Source: Arenicola marina (lineage: Eukaryota; Annelida; Polychaeta; Arenicolidae). Taken from it: DNA of 64,000 nt. The DNA is taken from the NCBI GenBank assembly GCA_964019135.1, contig OZ025260.1:36623373-36687372 (forward strand). The letters run 5' to 3'. The notes beneath the pieces are model-generated. The model was not told where the DNA came from and made no database searches. It worked only from the letters and a program-made list of their open reading frames with translations. The translations under genes and the position numbers were made by a program. Shown in pieces: positions 11,677 to 23,073 of this stretch. Numbering within the stretch: position 1 is the first letter of the stretch; every line of letters starts with the position of its first letter.

Positions 11677-14600
11677 CTGGCGACACACAACGACAATCGG
11701 GGGAATTATAGTTGTCAAGAAATAGGCACACTGATGATACAAAGGTAAGAAAAAGGTTTTGGGGTAAAACGCGAAACTTGGGCAGCCACATTAACAAAAA
11801 AGACCAGGGGGTTGCAACCCCCCCACCCCACCCCTTGGGAACCAGAACATACAACTTACATGTTAACATACAAAGTTCAGTAAAGCCCCAAATCTTCAGA
11901 GAGCACCCCCCCCCACCCCCTGGGAAACTGAACATACACCGTTAAAGTCGGCTTTTCCTCCGAGCACGCCCCCCCCTCGGAAGTTTTCAGAGAGCAACCC
12001 CCCCCCACCCTTGGCAAATTCCTAGACCCGCCCCTGAAGACCCCCCCCTCCCCCACTATCTCGTTGGATCCACAAGTGTCAGAAGATGTCATGTGGTGTG
12101 AGATGGGTTATAGTGGGCATCAAGTGGGGGGGTGGGGTGCATGGGGGTTATCTATTGTATACGTATCGTGTGTGTGCATGGGGGGGGGGGTACAATGCTG
12201 GGTTTTGAAGGGTTCCGCAGAAAATCCCGCGCTTTTTTCGTCACAAGTCCCGCTGGGGTATATTTTCGCCGCCGATCCCCTCCACGCCGCATTTCCATGC
12301 AGGCCGCCCACCTATTGTTTTTCTTCCCGGCCGCTCTACGTACGTGTCCCCAGGAACACCACAAAACGTCCCGGTCGGCCCTTAGCGCAAGTGCCCCTAG
12401 GCAAGCCCGCTTTTCTAGGGGCACAACGGTGTCCATGCTAAAGTCTTTAGACGCCAGTCGGGAATCGACTGTAGCTATTATCATAATGTATGCGCGTACA
12501 CTCTATTTACGTATTCTATATGCCTTGTTCTATCTTCTGACATCAGGAAACTGTGTCAACACCAGGTTGTTTCGGCTATATTTTCGCGAAGAAGTGTTGG
12601 AGCACACAACTTTTCCCGACCAACCTAGCGAACTTGTGATAGATCTACCACGGGAACTGGGTGCTCGATCGTAGATCATACAGATTCAACGAGATAGTGG
12701 GGGGGTGGGTCTTCAGGGGCGGGTCTAGGAATTTGTCAAGGGCGGGGGGGGTTTGCTCTCTGAAAACTTTGGAGGGGGGGGGGCGTTCTCGGAGGAAAAG
12801 CCGACTTTAACAGTGTATGTTCAGTTTCCCAAGTGGGGGGGGGGGGGGGTGCTCTCTGAAGATTTGGGACTTTAACTTTGTATGTTAACATGTAAGCTGT
12901 CCCTGCAGAGGGCGTTCTACGAGCTCCCTCTGCCGGCAGAGTGGATATAAGCTTACGTCCTTATCCGAAATTCGTGATTGATAGCAAGTAAAATCAAATT
13001 AATGAACTAAATTAAAACCGATATTCACAGCCCAGAAGACATGCTTGGATTTGTTTTGAAATCGTACAAAGAAAAAAATTCCTCCCAGACGGGGAATCGA
13101 ACCCCGGCCGCGGCGGTGAGAGCGCCGAATCCTAACCACTAGACCATCTGGGACTTGATATAGCAGCGCGCCTGCTTTTCATCACGTTCATACGCTACTG
13201 CTATGGACTACCGTTTCAATATTATCATGAATTTTACGAAATTAAACACTTTATGTACAACAGTCATCTGCAGCGCATATGTATTCGAGCGTTGAAGCAG
13301 CGCTTTTGTTAGCCACTTGCATCAAAATTATGGCTTGTTTGCTCATGTATGATGGATATATGCCCAAGAGATATGGGAAGCATTATGTGTTTAATAACAA
13401 GGCCTTCCATAAGGCCTCCAAGTTTCAACGGGCTTGAAATGGTCAATATTGCAGATTTTGGTCTGCAGGGTGGCCGACATAGCACACAATGGTGGTCGTT
13501 TTATGAAAATCATCAGATAATTGCGTTAAAATAACAGCTATATAGAAAAATGCAAAAGATTGCACTCAACTATGACCTTGACACTGACCTAGATCTAAGC
13601 CGAGCACTGAGCGGGAAACCACCGCACGCACAGCTTGCGACGCCATTGACCTCAACAACCTAAGTTTGTCCCGGTTTGGTAGGTTTCTGGGAGCTCACTC
13701 AATGGATGAAGCAGCATTCACATCGAACATTATATCAAAAAGTGTCAAAACGTTTATTTCAACAATGGGTGTCAGGAAGGCCTAGTATGCTGCAGTTATT
13801 GCCTGTTAATTACCATTTTAGCAACTTTCACACATACCTTTCCTTTGTGTCGGTTATATGGGTATATTACCCGTTACTCCCACAGATTCTGTACTCTGGT
13901 TTCTCTTCATTCCACGCATAAATCTTTCGCCTTTTACTAAAGATTTCCGTGGAGAGGAACATTACAATGAGTCTATAGACTAATTTTTCTAGTCCCACAC
14001 GCTGGGACAATTTCAATCAAAAGTTACAATCCCCACTTCCCTAATGCATGGAAGTCATTTGCACTGATTGCGATGGCATACCAAAGATGCAAACAGTTTC
14101 ACGTTTCAACGAGAGGGCCGGTTTGTCAAGCATTGTAAGCGAACCTTCTAAACATCATCAATTACACAGTTGTAATCAAGTCAGATAACTTGTGTGATAA
14201 GTTCAAAGAATCCCATGAATTCAGCCTTCAATCAAATCAATTAAATGCAATCACTTTTATGGTGGACATAAAAGAGAGTACCAAGAAATTTGTCTCAATT
14301 CAAAAGTTTCTCCTTGAACAAGTTGCTGTTTTAAGCTGTTTATATAGTTTACCTTTGGTGTTTTGTATATTGCAACACCATATGATAAATACTTATGTAA
14401 CATATTGCTAGAGTGATATATTGTTTCCTATTTAATATCTGCTTTTGAAATGATTGTTTTCACAACTGTTTACATGTACCGGTAGTTCCAAGAAAATTCA
14501 AATAAATTGTCTTTCTGTTTTAGTGGTCTAATCAGGTGGAAAAGGGAAGAGAATTGACAGGTCCGTGTATGTACCTATGTGCGCTAGTCACCGCATACCA

Positions 14601-17600
14601 ATGAGAAATAGGTAATAGTTTTGTTTTTCCATTTTTAACTTGTGTTTTGCAATGGGAAATGGGTCACGGAAAGATGTACCTTTAACCCATTACCCATTTG
14701 ATATAGGTGAAAGGAAATATAAGACATGTCCATTTGAAACAGGTAAAGGGAAATGAGCCAACATTCAGCTTTTTCTATTTCCCATTTGCAATAGAAAATG
14801 AACGGCAGGTACAGACACGGACCTTGACAATTAGATTAAAAGGATATATTTCTAATATTATTTGTAAGATATATGGAGCCCAAAGCTATATAAGCTATGT
14901 CAAGTCAGTATCAAGAGCATTTTTCCCTTGCTTTATCACCCTGTTTCTACTCCAGATTTCAGATATCAACATAGAACGACTGGCATGACATGGGTGTGTG
15001 GGGGGGGGGGGGGCAGATTGGTGGAGTTCCGTTAGTTAAGCTGATTTGTACTTGAATATTTAATTTTTTATTGAGGTTAATTGTCTTAGGCATCTTATCA
15101 GCTCTAAACTGTGTGGAAGAATGTCATAGAAAAATATGAAGTTGTAACTTGAAGATGCATGCATAATCTCATAATTCCTTCAATCTATAGCTTATGACGA
15201 AACCGATACATTAGCATGTACCTGGTGTAACAACTGAACAATGGGGCGTAGCCTAAGGAGGCCTATATCAACATTAAGCACTCCTCTGATGATGACATCA
15301 CGTGGTCATGTTGACAAACGCACGGAGCACATGGCCGGCTTACTGATGACCCATCCGTTTGAAAGTCGGTTGGTACGCGGTTTGACCGTGTGAACTGTTG
15401 ACCGACCGATGCTTTGACAACTTTTATGACTGTTGAAAGAATAATCGTATCGTGTGAACCCGATTTTTAAAAAACGCGTCACCTTTACAAACGCAAGAGT
15501 CAATTCGACTGACCTGTTCCCGCCATTGGCTCGTGAGCGTCGCGTGACCGGCTTTCTCTGCTGCCAACTCTGTGGCCAACTCATCATAGCGACGCTTGAG
15601 TTCCTCGTGTCGGCAGGACAACGCATCAAGCTTAGAGGACAGACCCTGGCATTCTGTTGCCTTTTGATTGGACAACAACGTCTGCTTGTCGACCAATCCG
15701 TGCGCTTCTTTTAACAGCGCTAAGGCGGTCTGCCGTTTCGGTCAAAGTAAGAAATAAAACGACATATTGTTTTAGGCGCATGAAGAACAAATTGGGAAAT
15801 ATAAAATTAAGAACCACTATAAAGGCTTTCAGTGATCATAAAGTGTTATAACAGTTGCGAAGGATCTAGAAAGTATATGGTCTATAGTGAATTCGCCTGC
15901 CATCTTAGACCGGTTGTCTCCACCAACAGACTGCAAGGCGATGGCGTTCAAAGATGTCTGAGTGTGTGTAAAGATAATATATTACATTAAGGTGGTTGAT
16001 TTGATATGACGTAGGCCGGCGTCGTACATGGCATAGGAAACGTTAAAAAGTCGAAATTAAATTGGAAATTTAGTTTATGCATAAAGTCCTACTCTGTTGG
16101 ACACTTCGCCTTGCTCGGCTTTGGCTTGCAGGTTGTTGATGGTATTGTTCAGCTGAATGGCAAATAAATCATAAAGATGGCATTATATGTAAACAAAATA
16201 TCGATGAAAACATGTCGTTTTGTTTATAAACCAATATCAAAGACATAGATGTTTATGCGATATTTACGATATCAAAAATAAAGGAGACAATTTTTTTGGT
16301 AAAAGAAGTGTAAACAATCTTTTGTCCATATAAGAATCACAGCCTATTGTCTGTGGCACATTTCTCAAGTATCTTGCCAGGATGAACTGGGTTTGTTGTC
16401 TCAGAATACCGTGTTAAGTAACCACCATAAGCGTTGTTCTATTTGAGTACCGTATACCTGTAACACGTTAGGGGCGGGGTGGGGGGGGGGGGCGGGCGGG
16501 CAAGCCTAGACTAGCCCTAGTTCTATCGTAGGACGGGCCCTGTCCTAGTAGAACATATATAGCACTAGACTTTGGGGGGGGGGGGTGACCCATTCTTTTG
16601 TGCTGGGGATGGGGGGGGGGGCTGAAGCACATTCCCCCTCTTCCCCCTCCCCTCCAGCCCTGCCTTCGCCACCTCTGTAACAATACCAACCGTCTCCACC
16701 TGTTCCCGAAGGTCAAGCATTTTGCGGTCAGCTTCTCTCAATTTATCCAGCGACTCCGACGGTAACTTGTGAAGTTGCACTCTCGCATCCTCCAGGTGGC
16801 GCTTTAACACGGTGACTTCGGCCTTATATTCTCTCGTCTGACATTTCTGGTGTTCACCTTGATACATCAGCTTAGCGTTGAGCGACATGGCTTCGTGCAC
16901 TAAAATGGCGTAACCACATAATTATGTAATTGACAATGGGTACAGGACGTTCGGAACCCATTGAGCCAACGCTGGCAGTAGTTTATGACAATTGCTAATG
17001 TGTAGTCTCAGAACAGCCTGGCACATTTGATCATGGGAATAATTTTTAGTCTAACCTCTCAAGCTCAAAGTATAAATTGGTGCAAATGGAGGCCGCTCAC
17101 GACTGTCACAGTAAAGCCTGTCATTGAGCTGAAAGAACATGTTTTTGATTAACATTGGTGGAAATATGTGAAATAATATTGGTGCACGAAGATGGCTGCA
17201 CCCCAATAAATCGCAGCGTAAAGTTTATTTCCGTTGCTCGTAAAATCGGATCTGTCGTTAAATTAGCATTTAAAAGATACGGTTAGAAGCTCGTAACTCT
17301 TAATGAAACGATAATCTGATCGACCCACCGTTCTGCTCCAGCCGACGTTCCTGGTGCTCCAGATCAGCGACCTGTCTGGCGGTCCGCTGACACTGGGACT
17401 CCAGGACGCCCAGCTGCTCCAGACTCCCATCTCTGGAGCTCGTGTGCAGTGACAACTTGCGCTCCTGCTCTTTCAGTCGCTTCTCCAGGGTGTACTTTGC
17501 CAGCTGGGAGCAAACATCTACTGTGATCCAGTTCTAACACTGACCATTGTACCCAGTCATAATAGTGACCACAATGCCCCAGTTCTAATTGACCCCGACG

Positions 17601-20600
17601 CCAGTTCTTTTTCACAAATTTTGTTTATGCTTCACATTAGACAAAAGACAATGTACATCTTATTCAATACATTCCATAACACTGATACACAGTATCCGTG
17701 CCACCTTCGAGGTTTTCTGTGGCATATTTTTCGAGTATCGCCAGTTCCAATTGTGATCATAATGCCCCAGTTCTAAATGCCCCCATAATGCCCCAGCTTT
17801 GATAACGACTCTAATGCCAGTTCTAATAAGGATCCAATGCCCCTATTCTAATATAGATCACAAGGCCAGTTCTAACAATTATCATCTTGTCCCAATTCTA
17901 ACACATATCATACTGTCCCAGTTCGAACAATTATCATACTGTCTCAGTTCTAACATTGAACATTGTTTCTTTGGGTTGTCTTCTTTCATACGACAAAAAG
18001 GCACGGTAAGCCGACATTACTACAATGGGAAATCTGTGAACCGTGGCCACCAAAAAAATACGATACTTTGATTAGTTTCATGGTTCTAACAATATCTATT
18101 ATATATAAGATGACGAGTTACCCGGAGTGCTCTGGTTTCATTCTTCATCTGAAATGCCTCCTTCGTCAGGCTGTCACATTCCAGTTGGAGTTTTGCCTGA
18201 GCAGGAGGAGACAACCCAGATAGAACATATGGTGGTCGCGCAACCATATCACAGGTACATTTGAATTCAAGTTCAGTAAATTGTTTGCATATAAATTCAA
18301 ATTCACTGAATTGTTTGCGTATAAATTCAAATTCACTTAATTGTTGGCGTTCAAATTCAAATTCACTGAATAGTTAGAAAACAGTTTAACTTCAATCATA
18401 ATTCGTAAGTTGATCAGTGTTTAAAAACGCTTGGTTGTCCGGTTCTAAGGACGCTTTAGGATTCTGTAGTCATGGGATTTTTATCCCCCAGAAACAGACA
18501 TCTGAACAGGTGGGGTTCGGACCCCGCACCGGCCGCTTGGGCTGACCTAGCCTATAATAGCCGAGCCCGCTATCAACTAGGTCACCCTTTTTGTATGTGA
18601 GCAGCACATTCATGTATAGAATGTACACATATATCAAGCCATAAAAAAGCAAGATACCGATAAAGTCCTGGACTTGAATGGAAGTGTAACCCACGCACAC
18701 GCTGACCTGTTTACACATAATCAACCACACACGTAACGTTGACAGGATACTGCCACGCAGAGGCAGATCCAGAAAATCTGGATAGGAGGGCCGGTTTCAA
18801 GGTCGGAACCAGATATGCTGGATAGGGGTGGCCGATTTTGGTTTCCTATGTTAAATGGTATAAATGGATCCGCCCCTGATTGCTTCAATTATATTTATAC
18901 AAATATTACTATTACGCGGTTTAACATTTGCCTTGATCAACGACCATCGTAAAATGCTATTTTTTTCTGTTGCTTTCTGAAGAGACACAAACACCTGTTA
19001 AGATGAGAATGTAATATCGTTCCAGCCCGTACATGTGACAACTAACCAGTATTAATGCGTATAGTGCGTAATGTTTTTAAGGTACCTTCTGATCCTGTGC
19101 GTCCTTCAGATGACTTTTTACATCCTGATGAGCGTTATCAACGTTAGCTTGACGTTCAGCTTCCAATGTGTTATATTTGGCTTTGAACTGCTCCTGTCAA
19201 GTTAATAACGGCAATTTGTTGCAAATATATTCAATGAGAAGTATGTATATATTATGGGTATAACCGGTTTTCCAAACTTGATAAAAATGATAAAATAATT
19301 AATCTAATTAATTAATGATTTCAAAACGATGAGGTAATCATTTTCAAATCTAATGTTATAGTAGGTACCAGAAATATTTCTTAACGGTTGTACGCAAACA
19401 TGATAATTGCGCGCACTTACATACTTATTATGCAGCAAATTATTTTCTTCCAGTAGGTGTGTGAGTTTGAGTTCATTTTCGTGATCCGTTGTCTGGTAGG
19501 TGTACAGCATCGAGGAAGAACAATTAAACAAAACTTTTAATACAGCCTAAACTATATTCAGTTGGTTGTTCTGGGGCACCAACCTCACATACAAACAAAT
19601 TTATAACATATGTACCATGTGGCGACACTTTTCTTATATATGTGAGCTTAAGCGGCTGAAGGTTAACGATAAAATATTAGTCCGGAGAGGCATCTGGGAT
19701 CATGAGACGGGCGCTGTGTCACGAATAAAAAACAATTGAAGAAGCTGGGGTGGGGGGGGGGGGTAGCAGGGAGTTTGGTGACGAGAGAGGCCAAATTCTG
19801 TATATAAGTCGCGCAGCAAAGTTGGACTAAATCATTTATAAAGGTGCCACTTATACAGCGGCGGAAATTACGGTACTAATGAATAATTTACATTGTAAAT
19901 GTACCTAAGTCATCAAAAAAGGAAGGAAAGCACTGCCGTTTAGAAGAGTTGGTATAATTCATGCATAGATATTTTGATTGCCATTACATGATCATAAACT
20001 TGTATAACCGAGGATCTTTAAATAATCGTGAATACCCGTCTCATTCGTAGTTCTTCAATGGCCTCGAACAGCTGACTTCTGAAGCGCAGACAGTCGGCAT
20101 TGCTGAAGCTGAGTATCCTGGTCTGGTTATCTGTTGATAATCCATACATATATACATGTACATGCATCTATATCCAATATTATTTTTCTATACATGCATC
20201 TAAATCCAATATTATTTTTCTTTTTATGGGATGCTTGAACCAACACAGTAGTTTCGGAGAGCAAAAATGTGAATTAATTACCGCAATTATATATAAGTGA
20301 AGATAAAAAAATTGGTAAAAGCTAGTGAAATAACCAGAATACATTAGTATATATTAGGAGTGTATACCAACCTATATCGTTACGAGTAGTACCCTTTTCT
20401 TCTCTTGTCATCTTTAGATCAGTTTGATAACTGCATGGCGAACATACAGAGGCAACAACAGTCTGTTGCGATATGCCACACTCAGGTATGAACATTGAAG
20501 GGATATCCATGGGTCTAATATTATTATTGTCTGTACCTTTATCTGATAACGAAGACGATATTTCACATTCAATTTTCTCGCTCATGGTGCTTTCAGCTTT

Positions 20601-20822
20601 GTTTTCAACAAAAAGTCTGTCCAGTAGGCACTGATTTAGACAGTCATTGACGCTTGTGTCAACAATTACACTTGTCTGCTTGCTTATTTCATAGTTCTTA
20701 TCTATTCCAGTAGGCAAACAGTTTGGTTCACTTGATCTTTTAGACTCTAAACCAATATCGTTCTCTCCATCTGTTGGTACACTCGGATCAAGGAGTTGTG
20801 TAGACCCAGTAGCAAATTCCAT
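11536..20822 (-). CDS. CCDC73: Coiled-coil protein, CCDC73 homologue (10 exons in window, 3' end missing)
   Basis: Ten minus-strand exons can be joined through AG/GT sites with consistent phase into one open frame of 526 codons: 20822-20368, 20102-20036, 19492-19421, 19193-19086, 18196-18122, 17503-17329, 16899-16691, 16152-16093, 15729-15514 and 11676-11536. From exon 2 on the product is almost wholly heptad-like, charged and rich in E, K, Q and L: a long coiled coil. The identification rests on two stretches that match vertebrate CCDC73 as I remember it: LFEAIEELRMRR at the start of the coil (human LLEAVEELRMRR) and RRLEQNVHEAMSLNAKL (human EKLEQNVREAIQSNKRL), in the same order and spacing. 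CCDC73 has no established biochemical function. The first exon (about 150 residues, acidic, low similarity) is the least certain. The frame is still open at 11536, so the C-terminal exons lie beyond the minisatellite, outside the window. Confidence 0.72.
11851..12900. mobile_element. 1.05-kb palindromic (foldback) element with 215-bp arms
   Basis: The left arm (11851 to about 12070) and the right arm (about 12681 to 12900) are inverted copies. The outer ends pair as acaacttacatgttaacata with its complement at 12881-12900, and the inner ends as ccactatctcgttg. Both arms carry long C/G tracts of differing length. They also carry the motif aggggcgggtctaggaattt, which resembles the end of the CAGGGGCGGATCC MITE family seen elsewhere in the window. 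The roughly 610-bp spacer has no recognisable gene, although it is open for 180 codons on the plus strand. The element lies in an intron of the CCDC73-like gene. Confidence 0.8.
13082..13153 (-). tRNA. tRNA-Glu (anticodon CUC)
   Basis: The minus strand reads TCCCAGATGGTCTAGTGGTT and continues through a full cloverleaf to the matching acceptor strand TCTGGGA plus a G discriminator. The anticodon stem CGGCG/CGCCG encloses the loop CTCTCAC, anticodon CTC. The T arm is CGGGG-TTCGATT-CCCCG. The A box (TGGTCTAGTGG) and B box (GGTTCGATTCC) are intact, no intron is present, and a T7 Pol III terminator follows within 13 bases (13067-13073). It is transcribed in the same direction as the host CCDC73-like gene, within its intron. 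Confidence 0.95.
13160..14553. other. Intron sequence without recognisable feature
   Basis: AT-rich intron between exons 9 and 10 of the CCDC73-like gene. I see only short unconserved open frames and no repeat or RNA structure. Confidence 0.5.
14554..14830. mobile_element. MITE-like element, 277 bp, with inverted terminal repeats
   Basis: The left end ttgacaggtccgtgtatgta and the complement of the right end (ttgtcaaggtccgtgtctgt) form terminal inverted repeats of about 23 bp with few mismatches. The interior has further inverted similarity (ccattacccattt against gcaatgggaaatggg). No coding capacity, so nonautonomous. The superfamily cannot be assigned, and the target-site duplication is obscured by the aatt at both edges. 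Confidence 0.6.
15514..15729 (-). CDS. CCDC73: CCDC73-like exon 9
   Basis: A 216-base exon (72 codons, phase 0-0), acceptor aacggcag and donor CAG|gtcagt. It encodes TALALLKEAHGLVDKQ through LTSQWREQ, a strongly charged coiled coil. Confidence 0.8.
16093..16152 (-). CDS. CCDC73: CCDC73-like exon 8
   Basis: A 60-base exon (20 codons, phase 0-0), acceptor gccattcag and donor gtagga. It encodes LNNTINNLQAKAEQGEVSNR, a coiled coil. It is small, so it rests mainly on phase and composition. Confidence 0.7.
16691..16899 (-). CDS. CCDC73: CCDC73-like exon 7
   Basis: A 209-base exon, acceptor ccattttag. It encodes 69 full codons, HEAMSLNAKL through LDLREQVET. The chosen donor is gttggt. Reading on would give a glycine-rich tail and poly-G tract in the intron. 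Another in-frame donor (gtggcg) lies 18 bases downstream. Confidence 0.78.
17329..17503 (-). CDS. CCDC73: CCDC73-like exon 6
   Basis: A 175-base exon, acceptor gctcccag, ending in phase 1 at donor gtgggt. It encodes LAKYTLEKRLKEQERKLSLH and further residues to the RRLEQN stretch. The split codon with exon 7 gives valine, so EQN-V-HEA is rebuilt exactly across the intron. Confidence 0.8.
17520..17970. repeat. Degenerate tandem repeat of about 30 bp in an intron
   Basis: The phrases ccagttctaa and atcatactgtccc recur about every 25-32 bases with many substitutions and indels, clearest at 17860-17960. It lies in the intron before exon 6 of the CCDC73-like gene. Confidence 0.6.
18122..18196 (-). 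CDS. CCDC73: CCDC73-like exon 5
   Basis: A 75-base, phase 0-0 exon, acceptor cctgctcag and donor gtaact. It encodes 25 residues beginning AKLQLECDSLTKEAF. Confidence 0.75.
18261..18375. repeat. Minisatellite, about 31-bp unit, about 4 copies
   Basis: Units of the form aaattcaaattcactgaatt followed by gtttgcgtat, with small changes between copies. It lies in an intron of the CCDC73-like gene. Confidence 0.75.
18480..18596 (-). mobile_element. tRNA-derived SINE copy (family S1)
   Basis: The minus strand has a tRNA-like head: an A-box-like ctagttgatagcgggctcgg and a B-box region gcggggtccgaaccccacct. The segment around agcccaagcggccggtgcgg is clearly homologous to sequences near 42440 and 63680, so this is a dispersed family and not a functional tRNA. 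Confidence 0.65.
18763..18881. mobile_element. hAT-like MITE (CAGGGGCGGATCC family)
   Basis: Bounded on the left by gcagaggcagatccag and on the right by atggatccgcccctg. The internal phrase atgctggataggggtggccg is shared with 49910-49935. At about 119 bp with no coding sequence it is a nonautonomous element. Assignment to hAT rests only on the CAGGGG-type terminus. Confidence 0.6.
19086..19193 (-). CDS. CCDC73: CCDC73-like exon 4
   Basis: A 108-base, phase 0-0 exon, acceptor ttgacag and donor gtacct. It encodes 36 coiled-coil residues starting EQFKAKYNTLEAERQ. Confidence 0.77.
19421..19492 (-). CDS. CCDC73: CCDC73-like exon 3
   Basis: A 72-base, phase 0-0 exon between acceptor cctaccag and a strong donor gtaagt. 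It encodes 24 residues containing ENELKLTHLLEENNLLHNK, a clear coiled coil. Confidence 0.75.
20036..20102 (-). CDS. CCDC73: CCDC73-like exon 2
   Basis: A 67-base exon after acceptor cttcag, with donor gtattc. It encodes 22 residues including FRSQLFEAIEELRMRR, the most diagnostic CCDC73-type stretch. Confidence 0.7.
20368..20822 (-). CDS. CCDC73: CCDC73-like exon 1 (putative start)
   Basis: The ATG at 20822 begins MEFATGSTQLLDPS and about 151 residues follow with no stop. They are rich in S, D and E and not coiled coil. The donor gtatac after position 20368 gives phase 2 and fits exon 2; the alternative donor gttggt four bases upstream does not. Open frame also exists upstream of the ATG to 21020, so the true start or a 5' exon could lie further out. 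Confidence 0.5.
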
Positions 20823-20829
20823 GTTTAAA

Positions 20830-22520
20830 AAAATTGAAATCCAAACAGGTTCAATGGTAATATAGCCTTGTAATGTAGTTATTCGCTGCCTTGATGTTTC
20901 ACTCAAGCAAGCTCTGCAATATAGTATAAAACAAAATCTAGGTATGCAGTATAGGTTAGCCATGTTACACAAATTAGGTACATCACCTGATAAAGGGACG
21001 GATCTAGTAAAGTGACCCAAGTAGACATTTGGTATGGGTATGACATAGAAGCCAAGACTGTGTCCAGATGTAAGTTGTTTCTAAATTATGAGAACATACT
21101 TATAATTAGCTATATTTTGATCACTTTAGTCACTTACTAAAAATGATATATCACACATACATAAGTGAATTGAATTGCAGTGTGAGACATACAGTAGTTA
21201 AAATATAAGTACAAGGAACTATCATGATTTTTAATCACATTTGATTAATGGAGTTTTCTGCAGAAATATAACATAGCCTGACAGAATAATTGACAAAAAC
21301 CAGAAGTTTTTTCCCCATGGTTTCAGACATAAGCCCCCTATAAAACAGTAAAAAGGAACATTAAAACCTAAATTAAAGTGTTAGGGTAAACTGGTCATAG
21401 TCTAGGCATAGAATTCCCTACGACAGATCTACAACAGGGGTGGCAGGGTTATGATTCTACATATAATCTCTCTGCGCTGATTATTTCAAATGGAGACAGT
21501 TTACCACAGCTCTAGACTAATACCTAACATTTACTTGTCCTGAAAGACAACTAGTACTGTAAATTTTTATTTGTCCCACCTGATATTTAATTGTCTCTCC
21601 AAAAATATATTATTATATATTAAGCATCAACACAACAATTAAGGCAAAATATTAGGTAGGTGAAAATAAACCAGTGCAAGCCAATAAAAAGAATGTTACA
21701 AAATTTTGGAGCACTTTGCACTTGTCCGGCAAGGTCTGAAATGACATGGCCGGGTAGCCCAGCAAGCACAGTAAATCAGTGGCAAGTGGGGGGCAAGATT
21801 TTTGTATCTGTATATATTATAGAGATAGAGCATGTTCCCTATATTGTCATCAATTTACTGTCCCTGTGCGGTTATCCCTGAGCCCCTGATTTCCACTATC
21901 TATGCAGAGTTGCAGATTTACAAGGCTTATATTACATATAAGCTCTGACTGCACTTTTTTCTGTCCAGTTTTTCACAATTGCTTATAAGTTATTAAGCTA
22001 TAATAAATTGGAATGGCATTTTGTAATTGAATTTCAGTCAAATTATCTTAATTAAGAATTAAAGGTTGAAACCTTTAGCTATCACAATTATATGCGACTA
22101 AACATATGCCTAACTTTCAGAAAAGGACTTAGATACAACTATACCTGTCCAAAGCATAGCCATTGCATTGCTTTGCTTTGTTGACAACCACTGAATTAGG
22201 AAAGTAGGCTAGTCTACATAAAAATATCACTGCATGTGACACTGACACTGTGACAGATAGCCTGAATTTTCAGACATTACAATTTAGACAGTCGGATAAT
22301 GAATCAGCCCATCAGAATAAGCTGGTTGTAACGTTTGAAAGTTCAGGCTATGTGACAGACTGAGTCAGACACTGGGACAGAGACTGTGAGAAACAGTGAC
22401 AATCCTAGGCCACAGCCACAGTCACAGATGTCAGATCAGCTTCAGTGACACTGGAAGTCCACACTAAACTAAAGTAAAAGTGTCACGTCATCACTTGTGT
22501 CATTTCTGACATGTCATTTC
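20830..22520. other. Upstream region of the CCDC73-like gene, no gene seen
   Basis: AT-rich DNA with only short open frames. The promoter of the CCDC73-like gene should lie here, but I see no convincing TATA or CpG-island signal. 22230-22460 is enriched in gtgacag/ctgtcac-type words without a regular period. Confidence 0.4.
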
Positions 22521-22529
22521 ATTGCCATG

Positions 22530-22637
22530 GCATTGGTAGCGCTAGCTTTGACATCAAAACCCATACACAAGGTAAGGTTACCTTGTGTACTATGCCGTTT
22601 TGTCTTTTGATGTCAAAGCTATGCCTGCTATGCCTAT
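22530..22637. repeat. Hairpin-forming inverted repeat
   Basis: Perfect 16-bp arms agctttgacatcaaaa (22544-22559) and ttttgatgtcaaagct (22605-22620) enclose a second perfect 11-bp hairpin, acacaaggtaa (22565-22575) with ttaccttgtgt (22578-22588). Imperfect pairing extends outward (ggcattggtagcg with gcctgctatgcc). It may be a small foldback MITE. Transcription into a hairpin RNA is possible but untested. Confidence 0.75.
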
Positions 22638-23073
22638 GGTGGCGCCTGTTTTATTTGTTAGCTGGTTACGGAACAGGTGCTCAACCATCAGCTTCTAAGT
22701 AAATATCATGTTTTGAAGTAAAATATAGAAATATATGGGATTAATTGCAGACGTCTGCACGCAAACACAAGTAAAACAACAGTTAAGTCAGTTGTTTAGG
22801 CGCGAACGACTGGACTGAGCGATAACGTCTCACACGACCAAGGAAAATATTACAATTATTCTCTACAGTAGGGGTCGCTTCAACTCTAGATAACGATGCC
22901 TCGCGATGACGAGGACGTTATACCAGATGGCAGTCAAGCCAGTCAGATCTGTTTGGACAATAACTAGAGATTCAAGAGAAAGAACCTTTCATCGACAAAT
23001 AGTGCATAAGGATAAGTTTTTTTGTGTCTGTAGTCGCTGAACACCACCGGGTTTGTAATAATGGCTTTATTGC

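Noticed and set aside
12132..12674. 180-codon plus-strand frame in the palindrome spacer
   Set aside because: No domain, no splice-site context and a poly-G tract inside the frame. It is kept only as a note on the spacer.
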